Shown: positions 1 through 6,126, numbered from the stretch's first letter. The stretch is 10,330 nt of DNA from Brooklawnia sp050943675 (GCA_050943675.1 JBMNPP010000094.1:1-10330); one strand, 5' to 3'. Program-made: numbers and translations. Notes: generated from the sequence alone by a model not told the origin.

Positions 1-1
1 G

Positions 2-496
2 GCCGTCATCAAGGTCGGCGCAGCCACGGAGGTCGAGATGAAGGAGCGCAAGCACCGCATCGAGGACGCCGTGCGCAACGCCAAGGCCGCCGTCGAAGAG
101 GGCGTGCTGCCCGGTGGCGGCGTCGCACTGATCCAGGCCGCCAAGTCGGCCAGCCTGGAGGGTCTCAGCGACGACGAGATGGTCGGCGCGCAGATCGTCA
201 TCAGTGCTGCCGAGGCACCGCTGAAGCAGATCGCCATAAACGCCGGCTACGAGAGCGGCGTGGTGGCCGAGCGGGTCAAGGCCCTGCCGGCAGGCGAGGG
301 ACTGGACGTGCTGTCGGGCGACTATGTCGACATGCTGAAGGCCGGCATCCTCGACCCGACCAAGGTCACCCGTTCGGCGCTGGCCAATGCTGCCTCGATC
401 GCTGGTCTGTTCCTGACTACCGAGGCCGTCATTGCCAACAAGCCCGAGAAGGCCCCGGCCATGCCGGGCGGTGGCGAAATGGATGGCATGTACTGA
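2..496 (+). CDS. groEL: 60 kDa chaperonin GroEL, C-terminal fragment
   Basis: This is the last 164 residues of a Hsp60 chaperonin, the ATP-driven folding ring of the cytoplasm; the gene enters from the left edge with no start in view. The reading frame opens with AVIKVGAATEVEMKERK, a near-invariant GroEL stretch. The Asp in the following RIED motif (fragment residue 22) corresponds to the ATPase aspartate, D398 in E. coli. LPGGGVALI and the AGYESGVV and LDPTKVTRSAL segments of the equatorial domain follow. The tail is short (PGGGEMDGMY) and has neither the His-rich end typical of actinobacterial GroEL1 nor a long GGM repeat, so it is closer to the GroEL2 type. The TGA stop lies inside a small hairpin and an intrinsic terminator follows. 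groES and any CIRCE/HAIR operator would be outside the window. Confidence 0.97.
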   Translation, partial: AVIKVGAATEVEMKERKHRIEDAVRNAKAAVEEGVLPGGGVALIQAAKSASLEGLSDDEMVGAQIVISAAEAPLKQIAINAGYESGVVAERVKALPAGEGLDVLSGDYVDMLKAGILDPTKVTRSALANAASIAGLFLTTEAVIANKPEKAPAMPGGGEMDGMY

Positions 497-509
497 TCGA
501 TTGATCAGT
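492..509 (+). other. small hairpin spanning the groEL stop codon
   Basis: ACTGATC (492-498) and GATCAGT (503-509) are perfect 7-bp inverted arms around a GATT loop. The groEL TGA stop is inside the left arm. No T-run follows, so on its own it does not look like a terminator. It could protect the 3' end of the mRNA or simply be chance; the structure is seen, the role is not known. Confidence 0.5.
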
Positions 510-518
510 CGCAAGTCT

Positions 519-556
519 GAGGGGGCGGTCCTGAATGGGGGCCGCCCCCTCTCTTT
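519..556 (+). terminator. intrinsic terminator after groEL
   Basis: A GC-rich stem is formed by GAGGGGGCGG (519-528) and CCGCCCCCTC (542-551), extended inward by weaker pairs, with an apex near GAATG, and it is followed by TCTTT. It sits 22 bases after the groEL stop and is the clearest rho-independent terminator in the window. It separates groEL from the HAD phosphatase gene. Confidence 0.85.
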
Positions 557-566
557 GTGCCAAGAA

Positions 567-590
567 GTGGCAACCGGATGCCACCTTTGT
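567..590 (+). terminator. second hairpin with short T-rich tail
   Basis: GTGGCA (567-572) and TGCCAC (579-584) form a perfect 6-bp stem around ACCGGA, followed by CTTTGT. It lies just after the main groEL terminator and may be a back-up terminator. It may equally be a palindromic operator for the downstream HAD gene. The left arm can also pair with TGCCA at 558-562, so two exclusive hairpins are possible. Confidence 0.4.
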
Positions 591-627
591 TGCAGTGCTG
601 ATTGCGCCTCGGCCACAGGTGGGCTGC

Positions 628-633
628 GATACT
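628..633 (+). promoter_or_regulatory. possible -10 box for the HAD gene
   Basis: GATACT preceded by TGC resembles an extended -10 element about 33 bases before the TTG start at 666. The nearest TTG-type -35 (TTGCGC at 602-607) is 20 bases away, which is longer than the usual spacer. A promoter is expected here because the groEL terminator isolates the gene, but the exact box is uncertain. Confidence 0.3.
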
Positions 634-654
634 GGATGCGGTAAAAGTCAAAAC

Positions 655-660
655 AGGAGA
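655..660 (+). promoter_or_regulatory. ribosome binding site fixing a TTG start
   Basis: AGGAGA ends 5 bases before the TTG at 666. This is the best Shine-Dalgarno in the left half of the window and supports TTG rather than the in-frame GTG four codons later. Confidence 0.75.
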
Positions 661-665
661 AACCG

Positions 666-1454
666 TTGAACGAGAACGTGGTTAACAGCTGGCTCACCGA
701 CATGGATGGTGTGCTCGTCCACGATGATGTGGCCCTTCCGGGGGCTGCGGAGTTCCTGCAGGAACTCAAGCGCACCGAGCGTGGTTTCTTGGTGCTCACC
801 AACAACTCGATCTACACCCCACGCGACCTGAGCGCACGCCTGGCCCGCGGCGGGATCGAGTTGGCTGAAGAGAATATCTGGACTTCCGCCCTATCTACCG
901 CAGCCTTCATGGAGGACCAGGCGCCCGGCGCCACGGTCTACGCCATCGGTGAGGTTGGCCTGACCACAGCCCTGCACGAGTCGGGCATGATCCTGTCCGA
1001 CAAGGACGCCGAGTACGTGGTGCTGGGTGAGACCCTGTCCTGGTCGCTGCCGGCCATCACCAGGGCGATCAACCTGATCATCGGTGGCGCGCGTTTCATC
1101 GCCACCAACCCTGATCCGACCGGCCCCACGCCTGAGGGCATCGTCCCGGCCACCGGTGCTGTGGCTGCGATGATTACCAAGGCGACCGGGGTCAAGCCGT
1201 ACTACTGCGGCAAGCCGAACCCGTACATGATGCGCGCCGCACTCAACCGCATCGGTGCCCATTCCGAGCACACCGTCATGGTGGGCGACCGGATGGACAC
1301 CGACGTGATCTCGGGCCTGGAGGCAGGCATGCGCACGATCCTGGTGCTCACCGGTATCACCAAGCGCGAAGAGATCGGACGGTTCCCGTTCCGTCCGAGC
1401 AGGGTGTACGAGTCCATCGCGGACGTCGTCCCCCTGGTCGAGCAGTACAGCTGA
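666..1454 (+). CDS. HAD-IIA family phosphatase (NagD-like)
   Basis: A 262-residue cytoplasmic HAD-superfamily hydrolase of subclass IIA (the NagD / 4-nitrophenylphosphatase / phosphoglycolate phosphatase group), expected to remove phosphate from small phosphorylated metabolites or nucleotides with Mg2+. All four catalytic motifs are present. Motif I is DMDGVL, with nucleophile D12 and acid/base D14. Motif II is LTNNS (T45-N46-N47). The motif III lysine is K183 in CGKPNP, and motif IV is GDRMDTD (D208, D213). Residues of roughly 70-175 between motifs II and III form the C2-type cap that decides substrate. The length is normal for the family. The start is TTG, chosen for the AGGAGA five bases upstream; a GTG lies four codons downstream. 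The substrate cannot be read from the sequence. It appears to be transcribed apart from groEL. Confidence 0.93.
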   Translation: MNENVVNSWLTDMDGVLVHDDVALPGAAEFLQELKRTERGFLVLTNNSIYTPRDLSARLARGGIELAEENIWTSALSTAAFMEDQAPGATVYAIGEVGLTTALHESGMILSDKDAEYVVLGETLSWSLPAITRAINLIIGGARFIATNPDPTGPTPEGIVPATGAVAAMITKATGVKPYYCGKPNPYMMRAALNRIGAHSEHTVMVGDRMDTDVISGLEAGMRTILVLTGITKREEIGRFPFRPSRVYESIADVVPLVEQYS

Positions 1455-1462
1455 GCACTTCG

Positions 1463-1493
1463 ACTTCCGCAACGACATGCGTCGCGGAAGTTT
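1463..1493 (+). terminator. hairpin between the HAD gene and cutC
   Basis: ACTTCCGC (1463-1470) and GCGGAAGT (1484-1491) are perfect 8-bp inverted arms around a 13-base loop, which can itself pair CGAC with GTCG. Only TTT follows. It lies 9 bases after the HAD stop and is a plausible weak terminator or 3'-end stabiliser. Confidence 0.5.
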
Positions 1494-1541
1494 GCGGCGG
1501 GCCATCACCGCTTTCAGGGGCTGAGCGGGCAACATGGTGTC

Positions 1542-2243
1542 ATGTCAGGGCTGCTCGAAGTGGTCGTCCTTACCGAGCAGGACGCACGGCGCGCCGAAGA
1601 AGGTGGCGCTGATCGGTTGATGGTGGTCGGCGGCCTCACCGGTCAGGGCACTGCACCCGAACCGGCAGCATTCGCCCGCGTTCGGGGTTCCTGCACGATC
1701 CCGATCAGGCCCCTGCTGCGGTTGCGCGAGGGCTACCGCACCGATGGTGGTGAAGTGACCCGCCTGCACGGCCTGATCGCCAGCTACTTGGCCGAGGGGG
1801 CCGAGGGACTGGTCCTCGGCTTCCTGAATGGCTATTCGCAGGTTGATATCGAGGTCGTGACCGAACTGACAGCTGAGGCTGCCTGGCCGTGGACCTTCGA
1901 CCACGCCATCGACCGTTGCCTGGACGTCGATGAGGCGTGGGCGTCCCTGAAGCCACTGCGTGGCCTGGACCACGTGCTCACTGCCGGGTCGAGCCGGGGT
2001 CTGGCCGACGGGCTGGAGGACCTGATCACCCGCGCCAGTGCCGACCCGGAGGCAGCCGCACTGATCATGGCCGGTGGCGGATTGGTGCCCGAGCATGTGG
2101 CCTGGCTCAGCCGGGCCGGGGTGCAGGCCTTCCAGCTCGGACCGCAGGTGCGGCCCGGTGGCGGTTTCGCGGCCGAGGTTGATGCCTCGCTGGTGCGGAG
2201 CTGGCGGATCCTGCTCGATTCGATTCCCGGATCCCGGCATTGA
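1542..2243 (+). CDS. cutC: CutC-family TIM-barrel protein (divergent)
   Basis: A 233-residue member of the CutC family (PF03932), named for copper homeostasis in E. coli, although that role is disputed and the biochemical activity is unsettled. The family order is visible: LEVVVLT at the N-terminus, GGADRL (residues 21-26), a REGYRTDGGE segment where most members have RPRGGDF, EGAEGLVLGFLN, WTFDHAID (117-124), LDHVLTAGSSRGL and IMAGGGLVPEHV. Relative to common CutC sequences, ELC after ADR is replaced by MVV, and the FHRAFD motif reads FDHAID, so conserved polar residues at the barrel mouth differ. ATG is chosen; the Shine-Dalgarno is weak and the upstream ATG at 1534 is out of frame. The stop overlaps a possible TTG for the Nudix gene. 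The barrel call is safe; a copper role is only a family label. Confidence 0.85.
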   Translation: MSGLLEVVVLTEQDARRAEEGGADRLMVVGGLTGQGTAPEPAAFARVRGSCTIPIRPLLRLREGYRTDGGEVTRLHGLIASYLAEGAEGLVLGFLNGYSQVDIEVVTELTAEAAWPWTFDHAIDRCLDVDEAWASLKPLRGLDHVLTAGSSRGLADGLEDLITRASADPEAAALIMAGGGLVPEHVAWLSRAGVQAFQLGPQVRPGGGFAAEVDASLVRSWRILLDSIPGSRH

Positions 2244-2247
2244 ACCC

Positions 2248-2253
2248 TAGGGT
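2248..2253 (+). promoter_or_regulatory. possible -10 box just upstream of the Nudix ATG
   Basis: TAGGGT lies 7 bases before the ATG at 2261, the spacing expected for a leaderless transcript. The same bases include AGGGTGG, which could instead act as a Shine-Dalgarno 5 bases from the ATG. Sequence alone does not separate the two readings. Confidence 0.35.
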
Positions 2254-2260
2254 GGCAGCC

Positions 2261-2827
2261 ATGACCAGAGCCGAGCACCCACCCATCGTTGCCGTGCCGC
2301 CGCCCGAGCGGCCGGTGAAGCGACGCCGCGGGGCCCGGATAGTGGTGCGCGCCCAGGGGCGCGTGCTGCTGATCGCCGACACCGATCCGGGCGTGCCCGG
2401 CAGCAACTGGTGGGTCACCCCGGGTGGCGGCGTCGACCCTGGTGAGACGAGCCGGCAGGCCGCTGCGCGCGAACTGGCCGAAGAAACCGGGCTGGCCGTC
2501 GACGCCGAGGACCTCATCGGTCCGATCGCCCGGCGGGTGGTCAGCCACGGCTATTCAGATCGCGTCCTGATCCAGAACGAGGATTTCTACGCCATCGACC
2601 TGCCGGCACAGTTCGATCCTGATCGGGTTGGCTTCACCGCCAAGGAGCACGCCACCCTGGGTGAGTTCCGTTGGTGCAGCGCAGCTGAACTGGCCAGGCT
2701 ACCGGTCTGGCCGGCTGACCTGGCCCGGTTGCTTGACCTCACTGATGAGCAACCGGCGATCAACTTCGGCGCCGTGGAGGAGTCGACGGTGCCCGTCGAC
2801 CTGGGGCATCAACCGGCAGGTCATTGA
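2261..2827 (+). CDS. Nudix hydrolase
   Basis: A 188-residue hydrolase of nucleoside diphosphates linked to another group; members clean up oxidised nucleotides, dinucleotides or nucleotide sugars using Mg2+ or Mn2+. The full Nudix box GX5EX7REUXEEXGU is present, from G56 through E62, R70-E71 and E74-E75 to G77-L78. It is preceded by NWWVTPGGG. Residues 1-24 are a proline/arginine-rich leader before the first strand (ARIVVRAQGRVLLIAD). I start at ATG 2261 because a TAGGGT / AGGGTGG element sits just before it. An in-frame TTG at 2240, overlapping the cutC stop, would add seven residues and allow translational coupling. The C-terminal 22 codons overlap the convergent minus-strand gene. Substrate unknown. 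Confidence 0.92.
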   Translation: MTRAEHPPIVAVPPPERPVKRRRGARIVVRAQGRVLLIADTDPGVPGSNWWVTPGGGVDPGETSRQAAARELAEETGLAVDAEDLIGPIARRVVSHGYSDRVLIQNEDFYAIDLPAQFDPDRVGFTAKEHATLGEFRWCSAAELARLPVWPADLARLLDLTDEQPAINFGAVEESTVPVDLGHQPAGH

Positions 2828-3782
2828 TGACCACCGGCTCGCTCAACCTGGCGGCCACCACCCGGTTGAGCGGCACGTTCAGGCGCGGCCCGGCACGCCT
2901 GACCAGGTAGGCCGAGCCGTGCGCTATCAACAACACCCGCACCACATCGACCAACACCGTCCCGTCCTCGCGGGCATGCGCCAGCCGCACCCAATGGTCC
3001 TGGTCAGCCGCCTGCTCAAGCACTGCCCGTGCATCCGAGCCGGTCATCTCACCCAGCAGCCAGGCGGTGAGCGCCGAAATCGTCGGCTCGTCGACGGCCT
3101 GGCCGGCATCGGCAACCAGTTCGGGTAGCGGCGGCCGGTCGGCTTCGGGGTCGTAGAGCCGGCCACCGCGCACGTGCAGCGCGATCTCACGCGGAAGCTC
3201 GGCCACTGCGTCACTGACCGGCCGCAGCACCAGGCCCAGCAGCCGGTCAACGGGGGTCAGCCGGGTGCTGGTCAGGTCGACGGCGCGGCGGGCGTTCTCG
3301 ACGGCGGCGTGCGGCGTCCCCGACCAGGCCAGCACCTCCAGCATCTTCAACTCGGCCGGACCCAATTGGGTCAGCACCACCTCGATCTGCTCGCGGTCCA
3401 TCGGCTGATCGCTGGCCGCCGCCAGACCCGCCGGGTGGGGGCCGAGGATCTTCCGCACTGCCGGGGTGGGGGTGGGCGGCTCACCCACAATAAGTGCCAT
3501 CTCCGACAACTTCGCGTACCCCTCCGCGGACTGCGCGGGGTCGGGTTCGGTGAGCAGGTCTTCGGGGACACCGGCAGCCAGGCCACTGAGCAACCGCAGT
3601 TCGGCAGTGTGCAGCCGGCCCATCGCACGGGCGGTTGATTGCGTCGACATCGCACGGGCAGCAAGATCAATCAGGTCAGCCGGTGCCGGGTGCGTCAGGT
3701 CGGGCCGGGCCCGCAACAATGCAGCCACGGCAACTGCCCCACCGGCCCGCAGTCCGGCGGCCAGGGTTGTCGCCGGGTTCAC
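2760..3782 (-). CDS. helicase-associated protein, short form lacking central domain
   Basis: A 340-residue protein that I match by eye to the N-terminal part of the actinobacterial 'helicase-associated / XPB-Ssl2-like' family (Rv0862c type), usually about 700-850 residues and often beside an XPB-like helicase. The N-terminus ALLRARPDLTHPAPADLIDLAARA and the later LPREIALHVRGG are characteristic. Next, where the long Helicase_C_3 (PF13625) region would follow, the protein goes on through ISALTAWLLGEM to a short segment (DHWVRLAHAREDGTVLVDVV) resembling the WYL-like C-terminal end of the long family members. This suggests an internally shortened version. GTG 3782 is the start because it overlaps the TGA of the preceding membrane-protein gene (GTGA). 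An open frame continues upstream to 4298 but is the shadow of that gene. The last residues overlap the Nudix gene. Role unknown; no helicase motor motifs are present. Confidence 0.75.
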   Translation of the reverse strand: MNPATTLAAGLRAGGAVAVAALLRARPDLTHPAPADLIDLAARAMSTQSTARAMGRLHTAELRLLSGLAAGVPEDLLTEPDPAQSAEGYAKLSEMALIVGEPPTPTPAVRKILGPHPAGLAAASDQPMDREQIEVVLTQLGPAELKMLEVLAWSGTPHAAVENARRAVDLTSTRLTPVDRLLGLVLRPVSDAVAELPREIALHVRGGRLYDPEADRPPLPELVADAGQAVDEPTISALTAWLLGEMTGSDARAVLEQAADQDHWVRLAHAREDGTVLVDVVRVLLIAHGSAYLVRRAGPRLNVPLNRVVAARLSEPVVINDLPVDAPGRRAPSTPPRRRS

Positions 3783-4519
3783 CGTCGCAGGTGCTGGTAG
3801 GTGACCAGCGGCACGCCAACCAGGCAGACGAAGCTCAACAGCTGGGCCGACGACTGCCATTGGCTCGGACCGAAGTAGCCCTGCAACCAGGCCAGGGTGA
3901 TGGCCGCGCACAACGCCACAGCCGCGATCAGCAGCCCACTGCCGGGGCTCTTGCGGACCAGGGCAGTCACCCCGGCCGCAGCCAACGTCAGCGCGGCCAC
4001 GTCGGGCCAGAGCACCCCTGCGCCCAGCAGTCCGAGTACCCATGGGTTGGCTGCACTGAGTAGCTGCTGGAAATTGGGCGGTGCCTTGGGGGCAGCGTTG
4101 GGTGGAGGGCCATACGGTGTGGGTGCCGAATATGGGCCGGTGGCATAGGGGTTGGCGCCGAACATCGGGTGGGTGGTGGGTTGAGCGCCTGCCGGGGCGC
4201 CAGTGGGTGGGGGCAGGGTTGCCGGATCGACCTGCGCCGGCTCGGTGGCCAGAGCGGTGGTGGTGTCGCTGGTCGGCAAAGGCTGGTGTGGCTGCCAATC
4301 GCTATCGGCCCGGTATTGAGGTGCCGCCTCGACGAATGGTGCACGCGGGTCGCGGTGCTGGGGCGGGGCCGGGGCGATCTCGGCCAGCGCGGGCGCCGGT
4401 CGGTCAGGTGCCGCGTAATCCACGGGGGGTGGCACGTCGTTGGATGGCAGCCGGGACGGCTCGGCAGCCACTGACAGTGGCGGGGCCACCGGGCTTGCGA
4501 AACCAAACGGCTGCTTCAT
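3779..4519 (-). CDS. proline-rich protein with C-terminal membrane segments
   Basis: A 246-residue protein I cannot assign to a named family. Residues 1 to about 150 are low complexity, rich in Pro and Ala with scattered Tyr/Gln (for example GPYSAPTPYGPPP), and probably disordered. Residues about 158-241 carry three or four hydrophobic segments: NPWVLGLLGAGVLWPDVAALTLAAAGVTAL, GLLIAAVALCAAITLAWL, and a segment near 224-241 ending VCLVGVPLVTYQHLRR. The layout is common in actinobacterial membrane proteins with a cytoplasmic Pro-rich tail. I start at ATG 4519, preceded by a TACACT element at leaderless spacing. The ATG at 4546 would add nine residues, and still longer frames run back into the cold-shock gene. 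Its TGA overlaps the GTG of the helicase-associated gene, so the two are probably co-translated. Confidence 0.75.
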   Translation of the reverse strand: MKQPFGFASPVAPPLSVAAEPSRLPSNDVPPPVDYAAPDRPAPALAEIAPAPPQHRDPRAPFVEAAPQYRADSDWQPHQPLPTSDTTTALATEPAQVDPATLPPPTGAPAGAQPTTHPMFGANPYATGPYSAPTPYGPPPNAAPKAPPNFQQLLSAANPWVLGLLGAGVLWPDVAALTLAAAGVTALVRKSPGSGLLIAAVALCAAITLAWLQGYFGPSQWQSSAQLLSFVCLVGVPLVTYQHLRR

Positions 4520-4526
4520 GGCGTCC

Positions 4527-4532
4527 AGTGTA
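4527..4532 (-). promoter_or_regulatory. -10-like box for the membrane-protein operon
   Basis: On the minus strand TACACT ends 7 bases before the ATG at 4519, and no Shine-Dalgarno is evident. This fits a leaderless start. No convincing -35 hexamer is visible at 16-18 bases. Confidence 0.45.
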
Positions 4533-4628
4533 GGCCGCGTGCCCATTGCCTGACCCGGATGTGGTGGCCGCTTGTCAGCACCGATACGCTTTGGGTGACG
4601 GAGGTTCCGGGCCTGGAAATCTAGACGA

Positions 4629-4634
4629 GTGAGG
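4629..4634 (+). promoter_or_regulatory. ribosome binding site for the cold-shock gene
   Basis: GTGAGG lies 8 bases before the GTG at 4643 and supports that start. A -10-like TACGCT occurs upstream at 4585-4590 without a well-spaced -35. Confidence 0.5.
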
Positions 4635-4642
4635 TTACTGCA

Positions 4643-5026
4643 GTGCCCAGCGGCAAGGTGCGTTTTTATGACGCAGCAAAAGGCTTTGGTTTCATCGCCA
4701 AGGATGAGGGCGGCGACGTCTATGTGCGTGCTGACGCTCTGCCCCAAGGTGTCACCACACTCCGTCCCGGGCAGCGCGTTGAGTTCGGGGTGGTCGAGGG
4801 ACGCCGCGGTGAGCAGGCGCTCTCGGTTGAGTTGATCGAGCGCCCACCGTCACTATCGAAGGCGATGCGCAAGAAGCCGGAAGAACTGGCCGTGGTCTTT
4901 GAGGACCTGATCAAGGTGCTCGACCAGTTGGGCAATGGTTACCGGCGTGGACGCCACCCGAACGCGCAGCAGGCCTCCAAGGTGGCCACCATGTTGCGCG
5001 GCGTAGCAGATGAGCTGGAATTGTGA
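4643..5026 (+). CDS. cold-shock domain protein with C-terminal extension (CspB-like)
   Basis: A 127-residue single-stranded nucleic-acid-binding protein. Residues 1 to about 67 are a cold-shock domain, an OB fold that binds RNA or ssDNA and loosens secondary structure. It shows GKVRFYD, the RNP1-type KGFGFI (K13-I18) and the RNP2-type VYVRADAL (V26 onward), where the usual VFVH has Arg instead of His. RPGQRVEFGVVEGRRGEQALSV completes the barrel. Classical Csp proteins stop near 67-70 residues; this one carries about 60 more, ending in a basic, probably helical segment (GNGYRRGRHPNAQQASKVATMLRGVADELEL). The same layout is known to me from mycobacterial CspB. Start GTG, supported by GTGAGG upstream. 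Its TGA overlaps the next gene's GTG, indicating translational coupling with the DUF3027 gene. Confidence 0.92.
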   Translation: MPSGKVRFYDAAKGFGFIAKDEGGDVYVRADALPQGVTTLRPGQRVEFGVVEGRRGEQALSVELIERPPSLSKAMRKKPEELAVVFEDLIKVLDQLGNGYRRGRHPNAQQASKVATMLRGVADELEL

Positions 5027-5784
5027 GTGTAGACAGGATAATCGCTGAATCGGTCGATCTGGCCCGCGAAGCAGCCGCCGAGGCGGCTGGTGACTTCGGG
5101 GTGGGTGACTTCCTCGGCAGTCGTGCCGAGAAGGGCACCCGGCTGGCCACCCACTACTTCGGTTGCCCGCACCCCGGCTACACCGGCTGGCACTGGGCAG
5201 TCACGATGGCGCGCGCCTCACGTGCCCGGACCGCCACCGTGAACGAGGTCGTCCTGCTGCCCGGCGATGAGTCGCTGCTGGCGCCCAGTTGGGTGCCGTG
5301 GTCTGACCGCTTGCAGGCCGGTGACGTGGCGCCGGGCACACTGCTGCCCACCCCCGACAATGATCCGCGGCTTGAGCCGGGGTACACCGGTGGTGAGCAC
5401 ACCGCCGAGGATGACCCGGTCGAGTGGGCGCAGACCCGTGCGGTTGTCGCCGAGTTGGGGCTGGGCCGCGAACGGGTCCTCTCACCTATTGGACGTGAGC
5501 GTGCAGCCGAGCGTTGGCTGTCCTCCGACTCCGGCCCGAACAGCCCGGCAGCGCGGCAGGCACCCGCCCCGTGCGTGAGTTGCGGTTATTTCGTCAGGCT
5601 GGGTGGCTCATTGGGCACGATCTTCGGGGCCTGCGCGAACGAGTACTCGCCCTATGACGGACAGGTGGTGTCAACCGACCACGGTTGTGGTGGGCATTCC
5701 AATGTCGTCGCTGATGAGCGTGGGGTACGTCTTCCCGAGCCGGTGCTCGACACCATCGGAATCGACCAATCCCTGTTTGACTAG
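5023..5784 (+). CDS. DUF3027 family protein
   Basis: A 253-residue protein of unknown function, recognised as DUF3027 by the signature ATHYFGCPHPGYTGWHWAV followed by ARTATVNEVVLLPG, LLAPSWVPWSDRL and LLPTPDNDPRL. It is predicted to be soluble, with no signal peptide or membrane segment. The C-terminal part has a cysteine/histidine set, C184-X2-C187, C204, then H220-X-C222-X2-H225, which could bind zinc. The GTG start overlaps the TGA of the cold-shock gene (GTGA), a 4-base overlap typical of coupled translation. Pairing with a cold-shock protein, plus a possible zinc ribbon, hints at work on RNA or the ribosome, but that is inference. Its stop is 4 bases from the stop of the opposing DUF2530 gene. 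Confidence 0.85.
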   Translation: MSVDRIIAESVDLAREAAAEAAGDFGVGDFLGSRAEKGTRLATHYFGCPHPGYTGWHWAVTMARASRARTATVNEVVLLPGDESLLAPSWVPWSDRLQAGDVAPGTLLPTPDNDPRLEPGYTGGEHTAEDDPVEWAQTRAVVAELGLGRERVLSPIGRERAAERWLSSDSGPNSPAARQAPAPCVSCGYFVRLGGSLGTIFGACANEYSPYDGQVVSTDHGCGGHSNVVADERGVRLPEPVLDTIGIDQSLFD

Positions 5785-5788
5785 CTGA

Positions 5789-6088
5789 TCAGGCAGTTGG
5801 AGGTGGGATGCCCTGCTCGGCGTCCTGGGCCCGCTTGCGGCGACGCCAGATGCAGTACAGGCTGCCGAACACTCCGATCCCGATGCCGGTTACGGCGACG
5901 TCGAGCCACCAATCCTGGATGATCCAGGCACCGTCCGCGAGCCAGATGACCAGGGTGGCCGCCACGAATGCGGCCGTACCGATGAGGAATGGACGCACCC
6001 CATCATCGTGCATGGGGGGCACCGGTGCCTGGCGCAGCATCTCTTCTACACTGCGCCGACCGGTCGGGGCAATCGGCTCCTCGTCCAT
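5789..6088 (-). CDS. small two-helix membrane protein, DUF2530-like
   Basis: A 99-residue membrane protein, probably of the actinobacterial DUF2530 family; function unknown. A polar N-terminus with PVPPMHDDGVRPF precedes a first membrane helix, about residues 34-52 (FLIGTAAFVAATLVIWLAD). A second helix follows after an IIQDWWLDV loop (about 62-80, VTGIGIGVFGSLYCIW). The protein ends in a basic stretch RRRKRAQ, which would favour a cytoplasmic C-terminus. Start ATG 6088 has a TAGCAT element 6 bases upstream and no Shine-Dalgarno, suggesting a leaderless transcript. It is divergent from the purine permease, with only 46 bases between their start codons. Confidence 0.75.
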   Translation of the reverse strand: MDEEPIAPTGRRSVEEMLRQAPVPPMHDDGVRPFLIGTAAFVAATLVIWLADGAWIIQDWWLDVAVTGIGIGVFGSLYCIWRRRKRAQDAEQGIPPPTA

Positions 6089-6094
6089 GGGCCC

Positions 6095-6100
6095 ATGCTA
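6095..6100 (-). promoter_or_regulatory. -10-like box for the DUF2530 gene
   Basis: TAGCAT on the minus strand ends 6 bases before the ATG at 6088, consistent with transcription starting at or near the start codon. Confidence 0.45.
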
Positions 6101-6120
6101 GGCCACCGTGCGCAACCCCC

Positions 6121-6126
6121 TACGAT
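6121..6126 (+). promoter_or_regulatory. -10-like box for the purine permease gene
   Basis: TACGAT ends 8 bases before the ATG at 6135 and no Shine-Dalgarno intervenes. The surrounding CCTACGATGACT (6119-6130) is identical to the sequence in front of the acVLRF1 gene on the other strand at 10066-10077. Confidence 0.5.

Noticed and set aside
891..1535. 214-codon minus-strand frame opposite the HAD phosphatase
   Set aside because: Low-complexity Arg/Gly/Asp/His-rich product without a start signal, opposite a gene with complete HAD motifs.
1545..2548. Long minus-strand frames opposite cutC and the Nudix gene
   Set aside because: They read as antisense shadows: no recognisable domains, and the plus strand shows intact family motifs including the Nudix box.
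3783..4298. Upstream extension of the helicase-associated reading frame
   Set aside because: This part is an Arg/Pro/His-rich shadow of the membrane-protein gene in another frame. The GTGA overlap at 3779-3782 gives a natural start and the family's N-terminus begins there.
4520..4747. Longer N-terminus of the proline-rich membrane protein
   Set aside because: It would run through the intergenic region and into the cold-shock gene on the other strand, and its composition differs from the rest of the protein. Only the nine-residue extension to 4546 remains possible.
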